From NCBI GenBank assembly GCA_046703825.1, contig JBJKSO010000101.1, positions 1 through 22,500 of the forward strand: a stretch of 22,500 nt of DNA, written 5' to 3'. Position numbers and translations under genes: made by a program. This stretch comes from JBJKSO01 sp046703825. Lineage in GTDB: Bacteria > Chloroflexota > Dormibacteria > Aeolococcales > Bog-877. The notes below the pieces were generated by a model. It had not been told where the DNA came from. It ran no database searches and worked only from the letters and a program-made list of their open reading frames with translations. Shown one piece after another: positions 21,504 through 22,500 of this stretch; the first letter of the stretch is position 1; every line of letters starts with the position of its first letter.

Positions 21504-22500
21504 CTGACGGCTGGACGGCTGCGGGCTGCGGTCAACGGCGCGAGCGGCTACGCGGGCGCCGGCTGCGTGGCTTTGCTCGACAAGCACCCGGACGTCGATC
21601 TGGTCCAGGTGGTGTCGCACTCCCAGGCGGGGCGCCGCCACGCCGACGCCTACCCCGGGTCCGAGTGCCAGCTGGTGCTGGAGCCGGAGGTCGCGCCCGG
21701 CAGCTGCGATGTGGTGCTGAGCGCCGGCGCCCCCGGGGACTCGGCGCGCCAGGCCGGTACCTGGCTGGAGGCCGGGGCGGTGGTGATCGACCTGGCCGCC
21801 GACTTCCGGCTGGCGGACCCGGCCTCGTTCGCGCGTTGGTACGGTTTCGAGCATCCCGCCCCCGAGCTTCTGCCGGGAGCGGTGCTGGCTCTGCCGGAGC
21901 TCGAGCCGGAGGCACTCGCGGGCGCCAGCCTGCTTGCCCTGCCGGGCTGCTTCTCCACGGCGGCGATCCTGGCCTGCGGCCCGGCGGTGGCCGCGGGGCT
22001 GGTGGAGGCCGAGGCGGTGGTCGACGGCAAGACCGGGGTGAGCGGCGCGGGGCGGAGCGCCTCGGGGGACTACCTCTTCTCCGAGCTCAACGAGTCGGTG
22101 CGCGCCTACGGCGTCGGCGGCCATCGCCACCAGCCCGAGATGGAGCTGGCGCTCGGCCGGCTCGGGCAGGGGGCCTTCGCGGTGACCTTCGTGCCCCACT
22201 TGGTGCCGATGACCCGCGGAATCCTGGTCACCTGCTACCTGCGGCCACGCGCCGGGGTCAGCGCATCGCAGGTGGCCCAAGCGTTCCAGCAGGCCTATGC
22301 CGGCTCCGCCTTCGTGCGCCTGGTTGAGACTCCGCCGGCGACCAAGCTGACCAGCAACAGCAACCTCTGCCTGATCCATGTGGGCTGTCAGGGCGACCGG
22401 GTGGTGATCACCGCCGCCCTGGACAACCTGGGCCGGGGAGCCTCGTCGCAGGCGGTCCAGGTGCTCAACCAGCGCGTCGGGCACCCGCTCGCCGCGGGCA
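21504..22500 (+). CDS. argC: N-acetyl-gamma-glutamyl-phosphate reductase ArgC (3' end cut by window)
   Basis: Third enzyme of arginine synthesis: NADPH-dependent reduction of N-acetylglutamyl phosphate to the semialdehyde. Visible are the cofactor loop NGASGYAG (11-18), catalytic Cys149 in LPGCFSTAA, KTGVSGAGR, HRHQPEME and PHLVPMTRGI. The window shows about 332 residues; the family is about 345, so only the last dozen are missing. The start is unusual: there is no ATG or GTG. CTG 21504 is six bases after AGGAGG (21492-21497) and gives a normal N-terminus; TTG 21498 is in frame but touches the ribosome site. Either could be right. It runs divergently from the GNAT gene. Confidence 0.93.
   Translation, partial: MTAGRLRAAVNGASGYAGAGCVALLDKHPDVDLVQVVSHSQAGRRHADAYPGSECQLVLEPEVAPGSCDVVLSAGAPGDSARQAGTWLEAGAVVIDLAADFRLADPASFARWYGFEHPAPELLPGAVLALPELEPEALAGASLLALPGCFSTAAILACGPAVAAGLVEAEAVVDGKTGVSGAGRSASGDYLFSELNESVRAYGVGGHRHQPEMELALGRLGQGAFAVTFVPHLVPMTRGILVTCYLRPRAGVSASQVAQAFQQAYAGSAFVRLVETPPATKLTSNSNLCLIHVGCQGDRVVITAALDNLGRGASSQAVQVLNQRVGHPLAAG

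Noticed and set aside
21420..22484. 354-codon minus-strand frame opposite argC
   Set aside because: argC motifs are unmistakable on the plus strand; the minus frame is His/Gln/Arg-rich with no motif.

Overview
The window is about 70% GC, densely coded on both strands, and reads like a free-living, probably soil-dwelling, high-GC bacterium of the Terrabacteria side of the tree. My best guess is the Chloroflexota/Dormibacterota/Actinomycetota neighbourhood. This rests on the Actinomycetota-like DUF4081-GNAT and HelY-type helicase, a TPR/beta-barrel protein of a kind I associate with Chloroflexota, frequent GTG/TTG starts, and several starts that look leaderless (-10 box, six bases, start codon). 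The taxon is inferred, not proven. I see no rRNA, tRNA, CRISPR, insertion sequence or phage gene.

Layout. 1-276 is a near-perfect inverted repeat whose right arm is the start of a metal ABC transporter permease (187-1050); it may be a fold-back artefact at a contig end. 1141-4324 is a copper island: a small membrane SHOCT protein, then copZ-copA-csoR with overlapping genes. A CsoR-type operator lies in front of each transcription unit. 4399-8968 (minus) is a four-gene run read asparaginase-like hydrolase -> SDR -> zinc alcohol dehydrogenase -> DUF885 metallopeptidase-like protein, which looks like a catabolic unit. A divergent region (8969-9122) separates it from a secreted family-5 solute-binding protein (9123-11075) that has no permease or ATPase partner here. 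A strong hairpin follows that gene.

11345-12772 (minus) is a lipoprotein with a PQQ-type beta-propeller, divergent from a small Cys/His membrane protein (12841-13206). 13221-18601 (minus) is a long housekeeping-like cluster read ParA ATPase -> small unknown protein -> MBL hydrolase -> DUF503 -> Lgt-like membrane protein -> Ski2-like DEVH helicase. Several of its junctions overlap by four bases or are 1 nt apart. 18753-20618 (plus) holds a TPR/beta-barrel protein and an EamA exporter. The exporter's 3' end overlaps a convergent GNAT acetyltransferase (20564-21412, minus), and argC starts at the right edge and is cut by the window end.

How it works together. The copper genes form a self-contained sense-and-export module (CsoR senses Cu(I), CopZ carries it, CopA exports it). 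The minus-strand catabolic run may serve breakdown of amide- or peptide-type substrates. The most unusual items are the Lgt homologue lacking several residues essential in E. coli Lgt, the orphan ParA with a small basic-N-terminus protein in place of ParB, the MBL hydrolase with HxHxNH instead of HxHxDH, the recurrent leaderless-type starts, and the edge palindrome.
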